From: Fen-1273 sp963748405
GTDB taxonomy: Bacteria; Bacteroidota; Ignavibacteria; UBA10030; UBA6906
Reading direction: 5' to 3'
Length of the DNA: 64,000 bases
Assembly (NCBI GenBank): GCA_963748405.1
Contig: CAVVIT010000011.1
Coordinates: forward strand, 434,001 to 498,000
The stretch's first letter is position 1. Each line of letters begins with the position of its first letter. This document shows positions 8,682-18,539 of the stretch, piece by piece. Under the pieces are notes generated by a model. That model made no database searches. It was not told where the DNA came from and was given only the letters and a program-made list of their open reading frames with translations. Made by a program: the position numbers and the translations under genes.

Positions 8682-9653
8682 TTACATGTGGTCCCTGTAC
8701 CAGAGCGCGTCCGCATGGTACGGCTTCGTCAGCTCCTCCAGGGAGGCCATGTCCGCCGCCGTCAGCGGCGTGAACTCCCGCGCAATCCGCGCGTTCTCCT
8801 CCAGCTCTCCCGTGTCCGATATGCCGATCACGAGCGTGCTCACGGGGTGCGAGAGTGCGTATCTCATCGCGGACTCCATTGTCCGTACGCCCGTTGCGCG
8901 GAAGATTTTCCCCCGGGAAGGAACCTTCATCGCCATGATGCCCATGTTCTGACTGACCGCGACGGGGAGGAGGTTGTCGATGAACGAATCGGCGTGCCTG
9001 TCGGCCGGATTGATCGCCATCAGGATGGCGTCGAACGGGTGGCTTTCGATCGCCCGTTTCAGCACGAACGGGTCCTTGTGCCCGGTGATCCCCGTGAACC
9101 GGACCATCTTCTCATCGCGCGCCTTCTCGAGCGCCTTGACCGCTCCTTCGCGCGAGAGTATGAAATCGACGTCAAATCCCGACTGAACGTTGTGAATCTG
9201 CCAGAGATCGACGTGATCCGTCCCCAGCCTCTTCAGCGATCCTTCGAGCGAGCGCATCGAGCCGTCGTACGTCCGGTCGTCCGTCTTCGTTGCGATGAAC
9301 ACCCTGTCCCGGCGTCCCCTGATCCCCTCGCCGATGTACCGTTCGCTGGCCCCCCTTCCGTACAGGGGCGCCGTGTCGATGTAGTTGACGCCGAGTTCGA
9401 GCGCCCTGCTGATGATCCTCATCGCCTCGTCGTGCCCTGTTTCAAGCTCCATCGTTCCCTGCCCCCCGATGCTGAAGAGGCCCACCTGGAAGCCCGTCCT
9501 GCCGAGCGGACGTGTCGGCATCGGCGGATCCCCCTGCGCCGGAGTCGGGAGCTCCCCGGCCGCCCCCCGGTACCGTGCGACCGCTGCCAGTGCCGCTCCT
9601 CCGAGGACCGAGCGGACGAATGTGCGCCGTGTGATTTGATGTTCCCTGCTCAT
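8682..9653 (-). CDS. Aldo/keto reductase with Tat signal peptide
   Basis: A 323-residue NAD(P)H-dependent oxidoreductase of the AKR superfamily. It begins with a twin-arginine signal (RRTFVRSVLGGAALAA), so it is probably exported folded with its cofactor. The TIM-barrel core shows GRTGFQVGLFSIGG, the catalytic Asp and Tyr in YIDTAPLYGRG, Lys in IATKTDD and His in LWQIHNV. The cofactor-binding end is TLVIGISDTGELEEN. ATG 9653 has GGAGG just upstream. A small membrane protein follows in the same transcription unit. The substrate is unknown, possibly a carbonyl sugar; periplasmic AKRs of this type are seen in glycan-degrading Bacteroidota-group genomes. Confidence 0.88.
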   Translation of the reverse strand: MSREHQITRRTFVRSVLGGAALAAVARYRGAAGELPTPAQGDPPMPTRPLGRTGFQVGLFSIGGQGTMELETGHDEAMRIISRALELGVNYIDTAPLYGRGASERYIGEGIRGRRDRVFIATKTDDRTYDGSMRSLEGSLKRLGTDHVDLWQIHNVQSGFDVDFILSREGAVKALEKARDEKMVRFTGITGHKDPFVLKRAIESHPFDAILMAINPADRHADSFIDNLLPVAVSQNMGIMAMKVPSRGKIFRATGVRTMESAMRYALSHPVSTLVIGISDTGELEENARIAREFTPLTAADMASLEELTKPYHADALWYRDHM

Positions 9654-9713
9654 ACACCTCCGCGCTATATTGACAGAAAATTAACGAGGATTTCTCAAGG
9701 ATTCAACAGCAGA

Positions 9714-9742
9714 TTGACAATCATCAAATATGGCGGTACCAT
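9714..9742 (+). promoter_or_regulatory. Candidate promoter for the membrane protein at 9769
   Basis: TTGACA at 9714-9719 and TACCAT at 9737-9742 are separated by exactly 17 nt, upstream of the gene at 9769. The whole gap 9654-9768 is AT-rich relative to the window and also serves the divergent reductase gene; a second TTGACA lies at 9670-9675. Promoters in this group often differ from the sigma-70 consensus, so this is tentative. Confidence 0.4.
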
Positions 9743-9768
9743 ACCCCCGTATTCAGGGAGAAATGAAC

Positions 9769-10179
9769 ATGGAAAAGCACATTCAGCTCGTCGGGATTCT
9801 CAATATCGTCTACAGGTCGTTCCTCCTTCTCGTTGCGCTCATCTTATTCGTCATCGCCGCGGGGTTCAGGCAGTTTATTGACTGGCTGCTCGGCCTGGGG
9901 GCGGCGGATATTCATGACATTCCCCCACCGGTTCTCGACATCATCCCGATCATCATCTGCATCGTCGCGCTCTGCATGCTCGTTCTTTCCGTGGCCGGGA
10001 TCATCGCCGGTGCCGGGGTTCTCGGGAAACGGCCGTGGGGCAGGGTGATGATGCTCGTGATTTCATTCTTCAATCTCATCAGGGTCCCTCTGGGGACGCT
10101 CCTGGGCGGCTACAGCATCTGGGTGCTCCTGAACGACGAGACGATCAGGGTGTTCGAGGCTCACCGGTCCGGGAAATGA
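9769..10179 (+). CDS. Four-helix membrane protein of unknown function
   Basis: 136 residues with four hydrophobic segments: a first helix around YRSFLLLVALILFVIAAG, a second after DIPPPVLDIIPIIICIVALCML, then SVAGIIAGAGVLG and MMLVISFFNLI. It ends with the YSIWVLLNDETIRVFE pattern common in small DUF-type membrane proteins of Acidobacteria and Bacteroidota. ATG 9769 is favoured over earlier in-frame ATGs (9730, 9763) because AGGGAG lies 8 nt before it. It ends 7 nt before the GH2-like gene. No function can be given. Confidence 0.7.
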   Translation: MEKHIQLVGILNIVYRSFLLLVALILFVIAAGFRQFIDWLLGLGAADIHDIPPPVLDIIPIIICIVALCMLVLSVAGIIAGAGVLGKRPWGRVMMLVISFFNLIRVPLGTLLGGYSIWVLLNDETIRVFEAHRSGK

Positions 10180-10186
10180 CGCACCG

Positions 10187-13071
10187 ATGAAGAGCCGCAC
10201 GGCCTTCTCGGGCCTCGCTGTCCTCGTCCTGTCCATTCACCTCTCCGCGCACGCAGCAATCGCCCCTTCGGTCATCGATCTCTCGGGGGTCTGGCACTTC
10301 CGCATGGACCCCCGCGACGCCGGCGTGGATGAGCGGTGGTTCCTCCGGTCCTTCGATGATTCGGTGAATCTCCCCGGATCGATGGCTGTCAACGGAAAGG
10401 GGGACCCGGTCACCGTCGACACGAAATGGATGGGGACCATCGTCGACCGGTCCTGGTTCACCGGCGCGCGGTACGCGGCCTACAGGAAGCCGGGGAACAT
10501 CAAGCTCCCCTTCTGGCTGACTCCCCGATTGGTCTACGCCGGCGCGGCGTGGTACAGGAGAGATATCGACATACCCGCGTCCTGGTCCGGCAGGCGGATC
10601 ATCCTCTCGCTCGAGCGCGCTCACTGGGAAACGCGTCTCTGGGTGGACAGCGTTCCGGCCGGCATGAGAAACAGCCTCGCCGCTCCCCACGAGTATGACC
10701 TCACGTCGTGTCTTTCCCCCGGCCCTCACACGATCACGATCCGCGTCGACAACAGGATCCGGGATATCGACGTCGGATCCAACGCGCACAGCATCACCGA
10801 CCACACGCAGACCGACTGGAACGGCATCGTCGGCCGCATGGAGCTCCGGTCGGGATCTCCCGTCTACATCGAGAATTTCTCCGTCTTCCCGGACCCGGGG
10901 CCGCGCGTCTTCACGCTCGTCGTCCTTCTCCGCAACACGACGGGACGCCCCCGGACAGGTGAATTGACGTTTCGCGCCGGCCTCCCGGGGATGCCCCCGG
11001 TGCGGGTCGTGACGACCCGGCGGTCGATCCCGTCCGATTCGCTCACCGTCATGAACTGGTACCCGCTCGGCGCGGATGCTCTCCTGTGGGATGAATTTCA
11101 TCCGAACCTCTACGAAATATCGGTCTCCTGGCGCGGCGAAGACAGTACGATCCGGGACGAACGCCGTCTCCTCGCGGGTCTGCGGGACTTCAGGGCGACG
11201 GGAAACGGGTTCACCGTCAACGGCCTCCCGGTGTTCCTCCGGGGGACGCTCGACTGCGTCCTGTCTCCCCTGACGGGGTATCCGTCGATGCAGGAAAAGG
11301 ACTGGGACCGGGAGTTCGACGTCGTGCGCGCGCACGGGCTGAATCACGTCCGTTTTCACTCCTGGTGCCCTCCGGAAGCGGCGTTCGCCTCGGCGGACAG
11401 GCACGGACTCTACCTCCAGATCGAGTGCGGGGCGTGGTGCACGGTCGGGGACGGCCGTCCGATCGACGCTTGGCTCTACGAGGAGAGCAGAAGAATCGTC
11501 GATGCCTACGGGAACCATCCCTCCTTCTGCATGATGGCGCACGGCAACGAGCCGTCGGGGAAGCACATGGACGAATACCTCGGGGGTTTCGTCAGGTACT
11601 GGAAGGCAAGGGACGGGAGGCGGGTCTATACGGCCGGGTCCGGTTGGCCCGTGATCCCGGAGAGCGACTACCTGAGCAAGGACAAGGCCCGGATACAGGT
11701 CTGGGGGATGGGGCTCACGAGCATCATCAACAGGGATCCCCCGTCCACCCGGTTTGATTTCAGGGACACGGTGGAGAGCTACCGCCGTCCCCTCGTCGCC
11801 CACGAGACAGGTCAGTGGTGTGTCTATCCCGATGTTCGCGAAATCGCTCTCTACACGGGAGTCCTCAGGGCGGGCAATCTCGAAATCGTCCGGGACGATC
11901 TCCGTGCGAAGGGGATGGAGGGACTCGATTCCCTGTTCGTGCAGTCATCCGGTAAACTCCAGGCGCTCTGCTACAAGGCCGACATCGAGGCGGCGTTGAG
12001 GACCCCGCGCCTTGCGGGTTTTCAACTCCTCGGGCTCCACGATTTCCCCGGTCAGGGAACCGCGCCCGTCGGCGTTCTGAACGTCTTTTCAGGGGAAAAA
12101 GGATACATCACTCCCGGCGAGTTCACCGGGTTCTGCTCGCCGACGGTCCCGCTTGCCCGGATGGACCGCCTGGTGTACCTGAACACCGAAACGTTCACCG
12201 CCGATTTCGAAGTGGCGCACTTCGGCCCGTCCCCGATTCCCCGCTGCGTTCCGGAATGGACGATCACGGACGCGGGGGGGCGCGTGATTGCCTCGGGCGA
12301 TTGTCCGCGCCGCGACATCCCCCTGGGGCACTGCACGCCGCTCGGCCGCGCGCGCGTCAGACTCAGAAGGTTCCCCGCCCCCGGGGTGTACACCTGTACG
12401 CTCCGCGTCGGCGACCGGCGCAACAGCTGGAAGTTCTGGGTCTACCCGGCAGCGGCGCCCGCCCCGGCGGGACGTCACGGGCTTCTGGTGACGCAGAACC
12501 TCGACGAAACCGCGGTCGCATACCTGAACGGGGGGGGACGTGTGCTCCTCGCCCCCGGGATGGGGCGGGTCCGCGCCGACCGGGGGGGAGCGTCGCGCTC
12601 GGATTCTCCACCGTGTTCTGGAACACGGCGTGGACGAACGGGCAGGCCCCCCACACGCTCGGCATACTCTGCGACCCCGCGCATCCCGCGTTTGCCTCCT
12701 TCCCGACATCGTTCCACACCGATTACCAGTGGTGGGACCTGATCACGCACGCGCAGGCGATGATCATGGACAGTCTTCCCGGGATCTCGCCGCTCATACG
12801 GGTCATCGACGACTGGAACACGAACCGCAGTCTTGCCCTCGCCTTTGAAGTGCGGACGGGGAAAGGCTCCCTCGTCGTGTGCAGCATCGATCTGACGACG
12901 GATATGGACCATCGTCCCGTTGCGCGCCAGCTTCTCTCCAGCCTGTCATCGTATATGCGCGGACCCCGCTTCCGACCCGCGCAGCAAGCGGACGTCGAAA
13001 CGCTCAGGTCACTTTTTGTGAATCCCCATGACAACGATCAGACAGGAGCGCACGCTCCCCGCACTTTTTGA
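10187..13071 (+). pseudogene. Secreted GH2-like glycosidase, split by a one-base frameshift
   Basis: The gene starts at ATG 10187 with a signal peptide (LAVLVLSIHLSAHA). A GH2-type sugar-binding beta-sandwich follows (DLSGVWHFRMDP..., WYRRDIDIP), then an Ig-like domain and a TIM barrel. Likely acid/base is Glu455 in AHGNEPSG and likely nucleophile Glu540 in AHETGQW. The first frame makes good protein sense up to about 12580 and then turns to nonsense, ending at 12742. The sensible sequence continues in the next frame (SVALGFSTVFWNTAWTNGQ) to TGA 13071. One extra G in the G7 run at 12582-12588 would restore a protein of about 961 residues. It may be a sequencing error, a true mutation or slippage. 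Substrate (galactoside or glucuronide) unknown. The restored end overlaps the next start by 44 nt. Confidence 0.82.
12582..12588 (+). other. G7 tract at the frameshift point of the GH2-like gene
   Basis: Seven G residues between GCCGACC and AGCGTCGC. Upstream the first frame reads RVRADR and downstream the next frame reads GGSVALGF. Both are sensible, and adding one G joins them. A G8 tract sits 45 nt upstream at 12530-12537, but the frame is still good after it, so it is not the break point. Confidence 0.75.
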
Positions 13072-14986
13072 AGAAAGCGCGGCGACGTTCCCGGATCACG
13101 TGTTCCTCTGGGAGAAAAAGGACGGCGCGTACCGCCCGATGACGTACCGCGAGGTGCGCGATGCCGTCCACCGCGCGGCCGCCGGCTTCATCTGCCTGGG
13201 TGTGAGAAAAGGTGACCGGATCGCCCTGGTCGCGGAGGGGAGGAGCCAGTGGGTCATCGCGGAGCTCGGGATGCTCTACGCCCGTGCGGTCAATGTTCCC
13301 CTCTCCGTGAAGATCGATGAGCTCTCGGAGCTGCAATTCCGGCTCGGTCACGCGGGGTGCCGGATGGCGATCGTCTCCGGATCCCAGGCCCGGAAGATCC
13401 GCGGTATCCGGAGCGGCCTCGCGGCCCTGGAAAAGGTCATACTCCTCGACGGTGAGGATCCCCCGGGGGGGAATGAGATGACGTTTGCTTCCGTCCTGGA
13501 GGAAGGGGGACGGTGGATGGCCGCTCACCCCGGGGGCGTGGACGCCTCCTGGCGTTCCGTGCTGGAGAGCGATCCCGCGAACATCTGCTACACGTCCGGG
13601 ACGGTCGCCGATCCCAAGGGGATCATACTGACGCACAGGAATTACACGGCCAACATCGAGCAGAGCGTGGCCCTGTACCCGCTCCCCGACTGGTTCTGCA
13701 CGCTCCTCATACTTCCGTGGGACCATTCGTTCGCCCATACCGACGGTGTATACGCGCTGGCGAAGTGCGGCGGAAGCATCGCCGCGGTCCAGCCCGGGAA
13801 GACGGCGATGGAGACGCTCCGCAACATCCCCGGGAATATCCGGGAGGTGAGACCGTCGTTTCTCCTCAGCGTTCCGGCGCTGGCAAAGAGCTTCCGGAAG
13901 AGCATCGAGGCGGGCGTGAAGGAGAAAGGTCCGGCCGCCCGGCTCCTGTTCCGTGCGGGGCTTGCCGCCGCCGCCGCGTACAACGCCGACGGCTGGTCGC
14001 GCGGCAGGGGGTGGAGGAAGCTCCTGCGCCCCTTCTGCCTGCTGTTCGACGCGCTGCTCTTCCGCAGGATCCGGGAAGGGTTCGGGGGGAGGCTGGAGTA
14101 CTTCATCGGTGGGGGCGCGCTCCTGGACGTGGAGCTGCAGAAGTTCTTTGCCGCTATCGGGATGCCGATGTACCAGGGGTACGGACTCACGGAGGCGGCC
14201 CCCGTGATCTCCGCGAACACGCCCCTTCGGCACAAGTTCGGCTCGTCGGGCATGCCCGCCCCGGATCTCCGGCTGAGAATCTGCGCCCCCGGGGGAGACG
14301 ACCTTCCGCCCGGGGAGAGCGGGGAGATCGTGGTGAGCGGGGAAAACGTCATGGCGGGATACTGGAACAATCCCGCGGCGACTGCTTCCGCGCTCCGTGA
14401 CGGCTGGCTCCATACGGGGGACCTGGGGTACGTCGACGGCGACGGTTTCCTCTTTGTCCTGGGGAGGGAGAAGAGCCTCCTGATCGGCCACGACGGCGAA
14501 AAATACAGCCCCGAGGGATTCGAAGAGAGCATCGTGGGGCACTCGCCGTACATCGACCAGATCATGCTCTACAACAACCAGTCCCCCGCGACCGTCGCGC
14601 TTCTGGTCCCGAACAGGGAAGCCCTCGTGAGCTGGCTCGGGCGTCATCACCGGCTGCGCCCCGACGAGCCGTCGGGGGCGGAGGCAGCGCTCAGGCTTCT
14701 CGAGGGCGAGGTTGCGAAATTCAGGCAGGGAGGGGAATTCGGTGGTCAGTTCCCCGAGCGCTGGCTCCCCTCGGCGATCGGCGTCCTTGGCGAGCCGTTT
14801 ACAGAGCAGAACAGGTTCCTGAACAGTACATTGAAGATGGTCAGGTGGAAGATCGCGTCGGCGTACGACGAGCGGCTCGCCTTCCTGTTCACGCCCGGCG
14901 GAAAGGACGTGCTCAACGCCCGGAACCGGGACGCGATCGCAGGGCTCGCTCCGCCCCCGCGTGCAGAACATGATGCACAATCGTGA
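13028..14986 (+). CDS. AMP-forming long-chain fatty-acid-CoA ligase family protein
   Basis: A 652-residue member of the ANL superfamily that adenylates a carboxylic acid and transfers it to CoA. Landmarks: LFEESAATFPDHVFLWEKKDG at the start, the P-loop YTSGTVADPKGIILTH from about residue 188, YGLTEAAPVISAN, and WLHTGDLGYVDGDGFLFVLGREKSLLI at the hinge. The inserted region around residues 290-350 (AAAAYNADGWSRGRGWRKLL...) is as in FadD15/FAA-type long-chain ligases. It may be co-transcribed with the GH2-like gene it overlaps. The acyl substrate is not known, and a fatty-acid enzyme in a glycan region is unexpected. Acyl-CoA ligases are common enough that this may be chance. Confidence 0.9.
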   Translation: MTTIRQERTLPALFEESAATFPDHVFLWEKKDGAYRPMTYREVRDAVHRAAAGFICLGVRKGDRIALVAEGRSQWVIAELGMLYARAVNVPLSVKIDELSELQFRLGHAGCRMAIVSGSQARKIRGIRSGLAALEKVILLDGEDPPGGNEMTFASVLEEGGRWMAAHPGGVDASWRSVLESDPANICYTSGTVADPKGIILTHRNYTANIEQSVALYPLPDWFCTLLILPWDHSFAHTDGVYALAKCGGSIAAVQPGKTAMETLRNIPGNIREVRPSFLLSVPALAKSFRKSIEAGVKEKGPAARLLFRAGLAAAAAYNADGWSRGRGWRKLLRPFCLLFDALLFRRIREGFGGRLEYFIGGGALLDVELQKFFAAIGMPMYQGYGLTEAAPVISANTPLRHKFGSSGMPAPDLRLRICAPGGDDLPPGESGEIVVSGENVMAGYWNNPAATASALRDGWLHTGDLGYVDGDGFLFVLGREKSLLIGHDGEKYSPEGFEESIVGHSPYIDQIMLYNNQSPATVALLVPNREALVSWLGRHHRLRPDEPSGAEAALRLLEGEVAKFRQGGEFGGQFPERWLPSAIGVLGEPFTEQNRFLNSTLKMVRWKIASAYDERLAFLFTPGGKDVLNARNRDAIAGLAPPPRAEHDAQS

Positions 14987-14999
14987 GAGAAGGAGAGTG

Positions 15000-15902
15000 A
15001 TGAGAGGAATGAACGCCCGATATGTTCTCCGGTTGCTTCTGGCCGCCGCCGCAATCCCGTCCCCCCTGCACGGGCAGGACGATTCCACGCTGTTCGTCCG
15101 CAGGTACCGCCCCGGAGAGACGATCGTCTACCGGATGACCGCCACGAACAAGGGGAAAGACCGGGTGACCCACTATGAAGCCCGGGCGGAGGGAGAAGTG
15201 AAGAAAGACTCCTCGGGCGCCTGGTACGAGAACTATACGTGGACCGACCTGAGGGTCAACGATGAGCGGATCCCCCCCGGCCCGGCCGGCCAGAGATTCC
15301 GCCAGCGCCTTTCGCTCTCTCCTTCGTTCCGGCTCGCGATCCCGGACATGCGGGGGATCCCTCCCGCTCTGGTGGGTCCCGTCGTGGACCTGCTGACGTT
15401 TTATGCCGACGTCCGCCTGGCGATGAGGGCGACGGAGCTTCAGCAGTCCGGGGATCACGTCTACGTGAACGACGGAAGTCCCAATTCATGGGCGGACGGG
15501 AGCCGGATACTGACGGGTGAGGACGCCATTGATTTCGACATCACGCTCGCCGACGTCAACCAGGTCGATTCGATTGCCACGCTGGATATCAGGCACGTCC
15601 CCCCCGCGCGCCCCCGGATCACGCTCGCGGCGCCCTGGATGAAGACGCCCGTCGCGGGCGCTCCGAACAACTGGGTTCAGGTCTCGCGGGGCGAGGCCGG
15701 CGGCTTTGTCGCCGCTGTGGGAAAAGAGTCGTTCCTCGCGGAAGTCCGGCTCAGTCTCGTGGACGGGAGGATACTCTCCGCGACGCTCGACAACACCGTG
15801 GACGTTTCGGAACGGGCGTGCACGGACTCCGCGCTCGTCCTCTGCGGCGATCCCGTCCGGTACACGATAACGCGGCGGATCGAAATTGAAGGGACAAAAT
15901 AG
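15000..15902 (+). CDS. Exported protein of unknown function
   Basis: 300 residues. A signal peptide (YVLRLLLAAAAIPSPLHGQ) precedes a beta-rich protein starting FVRRYRPGETIVYRMTATNKG. The pattern suggests a single lipid-free periplasmic domain, but no known family was recognised. ATG 15000 has GGAG at 14992-14995; ATG 15009 is the alternative. The start lies 13 nt after the acyl-CoA ligase stop and the stop lies 34 nt before the GxGYxYP gene, so the three probably share a transcript. Confidence 0.75.
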   Translation: MRGMNARYVLRLLLAAAAIPSPLHGQDDSTLFVRRYRPGETIVYRMTATNKGKDRVTHYEARAEGEVKKDSSGAWYENYTWTDLRVNDERIPPGPAGQRFRQRLSLSPSFRLAIPDMRGIPPALVGPVVDLLTFYADVRLAMRATELQQSGDHVYVNDGSPNSWADGSRILTGEDAIDFDITLADVNQVDSIATLDIRHVPPARPRITLAAPWMKTPVAGAPNNWVQVSRGEAGGFVAAVGKESFLAEVRLSLVDGRILSATLDNTVDVSERACTDSALVLCGDPVRYTITRRIEIEGTK

Positions 15903-15936
15903 ACACCGTGAAACCACCCGAAGGAGAATCACTGCA

Positions 15937-18006
15937 ATGAACCTCGTCAGACGTGTTGCCTGCTGTGCGCTTCTCGTGTCCGCATCCCTCCTGCCGGCTG
16001 CCGCGGCCGGGGAGACCCATCCCCTCGCGGGGACGTGGGATCTCATACCGGAGCGGAGCACCGACATCGATCATTTCGGCGCGCTCACGGTGACCGTGAG
16101 CGAGTCCGGAGCCCGGCTGGTGATCGCCGAGACGTGGGGGCGGGGGAGAACCTTCCGCGACTCCCTTGCCGTCGAGCCGGGTGCGTCCCCCGTGGAGAGC
16201 GCCGTCGGATCCTGGGTCTTTCCGTCGAACATCTTCATGGGAGTCAGGGTCCCGGAAGGGGGAAGGCGCAGGGTCTCCGCCGCGTGGGAGAAAGGAAACA
16301 TCCTCCGCGTCGACGAGCGCCTTCCCGTCCACGGGTCGCAGGGGACGGTCCCCCTCGACGTCGTCCGCCGGTTCGAGGTGACCGACAGGGACGAGATACT
16401 CCTGTACACGTTGAAACGATCGACCCGGAAAACGGGGCCGGCGATGACCTACGTCCTGAAACGGCGCGGGACAAGGCAGGCGTTCACGTTCCGTCTCGAC
16501 GACGACTGGTCCGTCCGGGGAGGGCTCCCCGCGAACGCGATGATGATCAGCCTGCAGGGACTCGCCAACCGGCCGGGACCTGAGCTCTATCTCCTGTACC
16601 CGGACGACTGGCCGTTCACCTATGTGAACTCCGTGCGCGACTTCTACACCTCGAAACGGTACTACACGTTCAGGAATCTCAAGACCCCCGCGGAAGCGCT
16701 TCAGGCGCTCGGGACGAGTGCGAAGGGATACGTCGTCTGGGACACGGACGTGCGCACCTCGCTCATCGTCGCGTTCACCGCGGCGGGGCTCGACGACGCC
16801 CTCGTGGTGAGCGAACGGGAGATCCCGCTCGCGGAAAAGGCGGGGCTCAGGAAGCTGGAGGACTTCCGGGGGACCTTCACGGGGATGAACGACGCACAGA
16901 TCTACGCGTGGGCGATGGCGAAATACTGGAGCAGGTGCAGCAGGGAGTTCATCGTGTGGCTGGGCGGGGAGCACGGCAGCGTCATGAAGCCGGCCGTGGC
17001 CGACTGGGGGATGTACAGGAAGGTCTTCTTCAGCGATCTTTCCTGCCGCCCCACCGACACGGCCGAGTATGCGCTCTCACGCAGGCTCCTCGGCGACATG
17101 AAGCCCATGTCGATGGTCATGGGGTGGCATTCGTATGCGAAGGATCTCGAGGAGGAGTTCGTCACGCTGACGTCGTCGTTCGGCCACCGGGTCGAGGGGC
17201 TGAACACTCTGCCGAATCTCAGCTTCAGCGCGCAGATTCCGGCGTCTCCCGGGTTCGTGTTCAAAAACAACCATCACGTCTCACCGGGGGTCCGCCTGAC
17301 CCCCCGGCCGAAGGTCTATGTCTCCTGCGTCCAGACCGACGGGGTCGGGCTCGGCGCGTGGCTGAAACCCGGGCGGGGGGAAATCCCCTACGCGTGGGAG
17401 GTCCTGATGAACTATACGTGGATGGCCCCGGGGATGGCGGAGTACTTCTACTCGATGGCGACGCCGAACGACTATTTCATCGGCTGCCTCTCCGGACCGG
17501 GGTACCTGTATCCGAAGGCGGTCCCGCCCGCCATGCTCCCCGGGCTCGTCGCGATGGCGCGGGAACAGATGAAGGCGCTCGACCTGCGCGTCTTCGAAAC
17601 GATGGACTGGTCGGAGGGATCGGAGTTTGAAGGGAACACGGATCTTCCCCGGGACGTCGTCGACAGGTACTTTGGAGGGATGCCCGGGGCGATCGGGTTC
17701 ATCAACGGCTACGGTCCCGGCTATACGTTCACGTCCGACAGGGGGAGGGCGTTTGTTTCGTACGACTACTATCTCTCCCCCGTGCGGCCGGAGGCGGACG
17801 CCGCAGCCGACCTGGAGGAGCTGGCCGTGATCAATGCGAAGCGCCCGTACTTTCTCCTGGTGCACGTGCGGGAATGGAGCGACGTCAAGAGGGTGAAGGG
17901 GATACTGGACAGGCTGGGGCCGGAGTTCGAGGTCGTCCCCCTGGACGTCTTCCTGACAATGGCGGGGGAGTCTCCCACGTTCGAGGAGCGCCTCCTTCAG
18001 CGCTGA
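15937..18006 (+). CDS. Secreted GxGYxYP-domain putative glycosidase
   Basis: A 689-residue exported protein. After the signal peptide (CCALLVSASLLPAAAAG) comes an N-terminal beta-domain of about 170 residues (LAGTWDLIPERSTDIDHFG...). The C-terminal part contains GCLSGPGYLYPKAVPP near residue 515, the motif that gives the GxGYxYP family its name; that family is predicted to be glycoside hydrolases but is poorly characterised. Other conserved-looking stretches are YLLYPDDWPFTYVNSV and KRPYFLLVHVREWSDVKRV. AAGGAGA at 15921-15927 fixes ATG 15937. It follows an exported protein of unknown function. Confidence 0.82.
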   Translation: MNLVRRVACCALLVSASLLPAAAAGETHPLAGTWDLIPERSTDIDHFGALTVTVSESGARLVIAETWGRGRTFRDSLAVEPGASPVESAVGSWVFPSNIFMGVRVPEGGRRRVSAAWEKGNILRVDERLPVHGSQGTVPLDVVRRFEVTDRDEILLYTLKRSTRKTGPAMTYVLKRRGTRQAFTFRLDDDWSVRGGLPANAMMISLQGLANRPGPELYLLYPDDWPFTYVNSVRDFYTSKRYYTFRNLKTPAEALQALGTSAKGYVVWDTDVRTSLIVAFTAAGLDDALVVSEREIPLAEKAGLRKLEDFRGTFTGMNDAQIYAWAMAKYWSRCSREFIVWLGGEHGSVMKPAVADWGMYRKVFFSDLSCRPTDTAEYALSRRLLGDMKPMSMVMGWHSYAKDLEEEFVTLTSSFGHRVEGLNTLPNLSFSAQIPASPGFVFKNNHHVSPGVRLTPRPKVYVSCVQTDGVGLGAWLKPGRGEIPYAWEVLMNYTWMAPGMAEYFYSMATPNDYFIGCLSGPGYLYPKAVPPAMLPGLVAMAREQMKALDLRVFETMDWSEGSEFEGNTDLPRDVVDRYFGGMPGAIGFINGYGPGYTFTSDRGRAFVSYDYYLSPVRPEADAAADLEELAVINAKRPYFLLVHVREWSDVKRVKGILDRLGPEFEVVPLDVFLTMAGESPTFEERLLQR

Positions 18007-18010
18007 GGGC

Positions 18011-18427
18011 TCAGTGGATGACCCATACGCTGTCACGGTCGGGATAGACACGGCAGCGGACAGTGACGTAGTCGCCGTCGACGAGCTCGTTTCCGATGCC
18101 GAGAAGTTCCACGCTCGCGGTCACTCCGGTTCCCGTCCCGGCGGACACGATCGAGTACACGCCGTTGTCGTTCTTCGGTGTATTCGTCAGCTTTGCGAGC
18201 CCGGCGGCATCCGCCGTCAAACCGGAGAACGAATTCCCCCCGCCGTTCAGGTATGAAGGGCGGCGGTAGAACTGGTGCGCGCGGGAGGCCAGTGCCGTCA
18301 GATCGTTCGTGATCGCATCCCTGTTGGCGTCTATGGAGCTGTCAGTGAACATCGTGATGCCGATGGTCACCGCGATGCCGACGACAATGACGCTGAGGAT
18401 GATAAGCAGCAGCTGTTGTTGTCCCAC
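18011..18427 (-). CDS. Small pilin-like membrane-anchored protein
   Basis: 138 residues. The first 25 form one hydrophobic helix right at the N-terminus (MGQQQLLLIILSVIVVGIAVTIG), followed by a soluble domain with polar repeats and a C-terminal beta strand (YVTVRCRVYPDRDSVWVIH). Length and layout resemble type IV pilin-like or pseudopilin proteins, but there is no prepilin peptidase site (no K/R-G-F). GTG 18427 follows a strong GGAGGAGA site. It diverges from the symporter gene and its 3' end nearly touches the GxGYxYP gene. No other pilus gene is nearby. Confidence 0.7.
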   Translation of the reverse strand: MGQQQLLLIILSVIVVGIAVTIGITMFTDSSIDANRDAITNDLTALASRAHQFYRRPSYLNGGGNSFSGLTADAAGLAKLTNTPKNDNGVYSIVSAGTGTGVTASVELLGIGNELVDGDYVTVRCRVYPDRDSVWVIH

Positions 18428-18539
18428 AGAATCTCTCCTCCCGATCGATGAAGGGGGTATGCCTTCAGAGGCGCAACGTACATGCCAGAGAGGCGTCCTT
18501 CAGACTGACAGATTTTTGTCGAGAGGGGCGGATTGCGCA

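Noticed and set aside
13004..15088. A 694-codon open frame on the - strand across the acyl-CoA ligase
   Set aside because: The ligase has intact ANL motifs on the + strand; the antisense translation has none.
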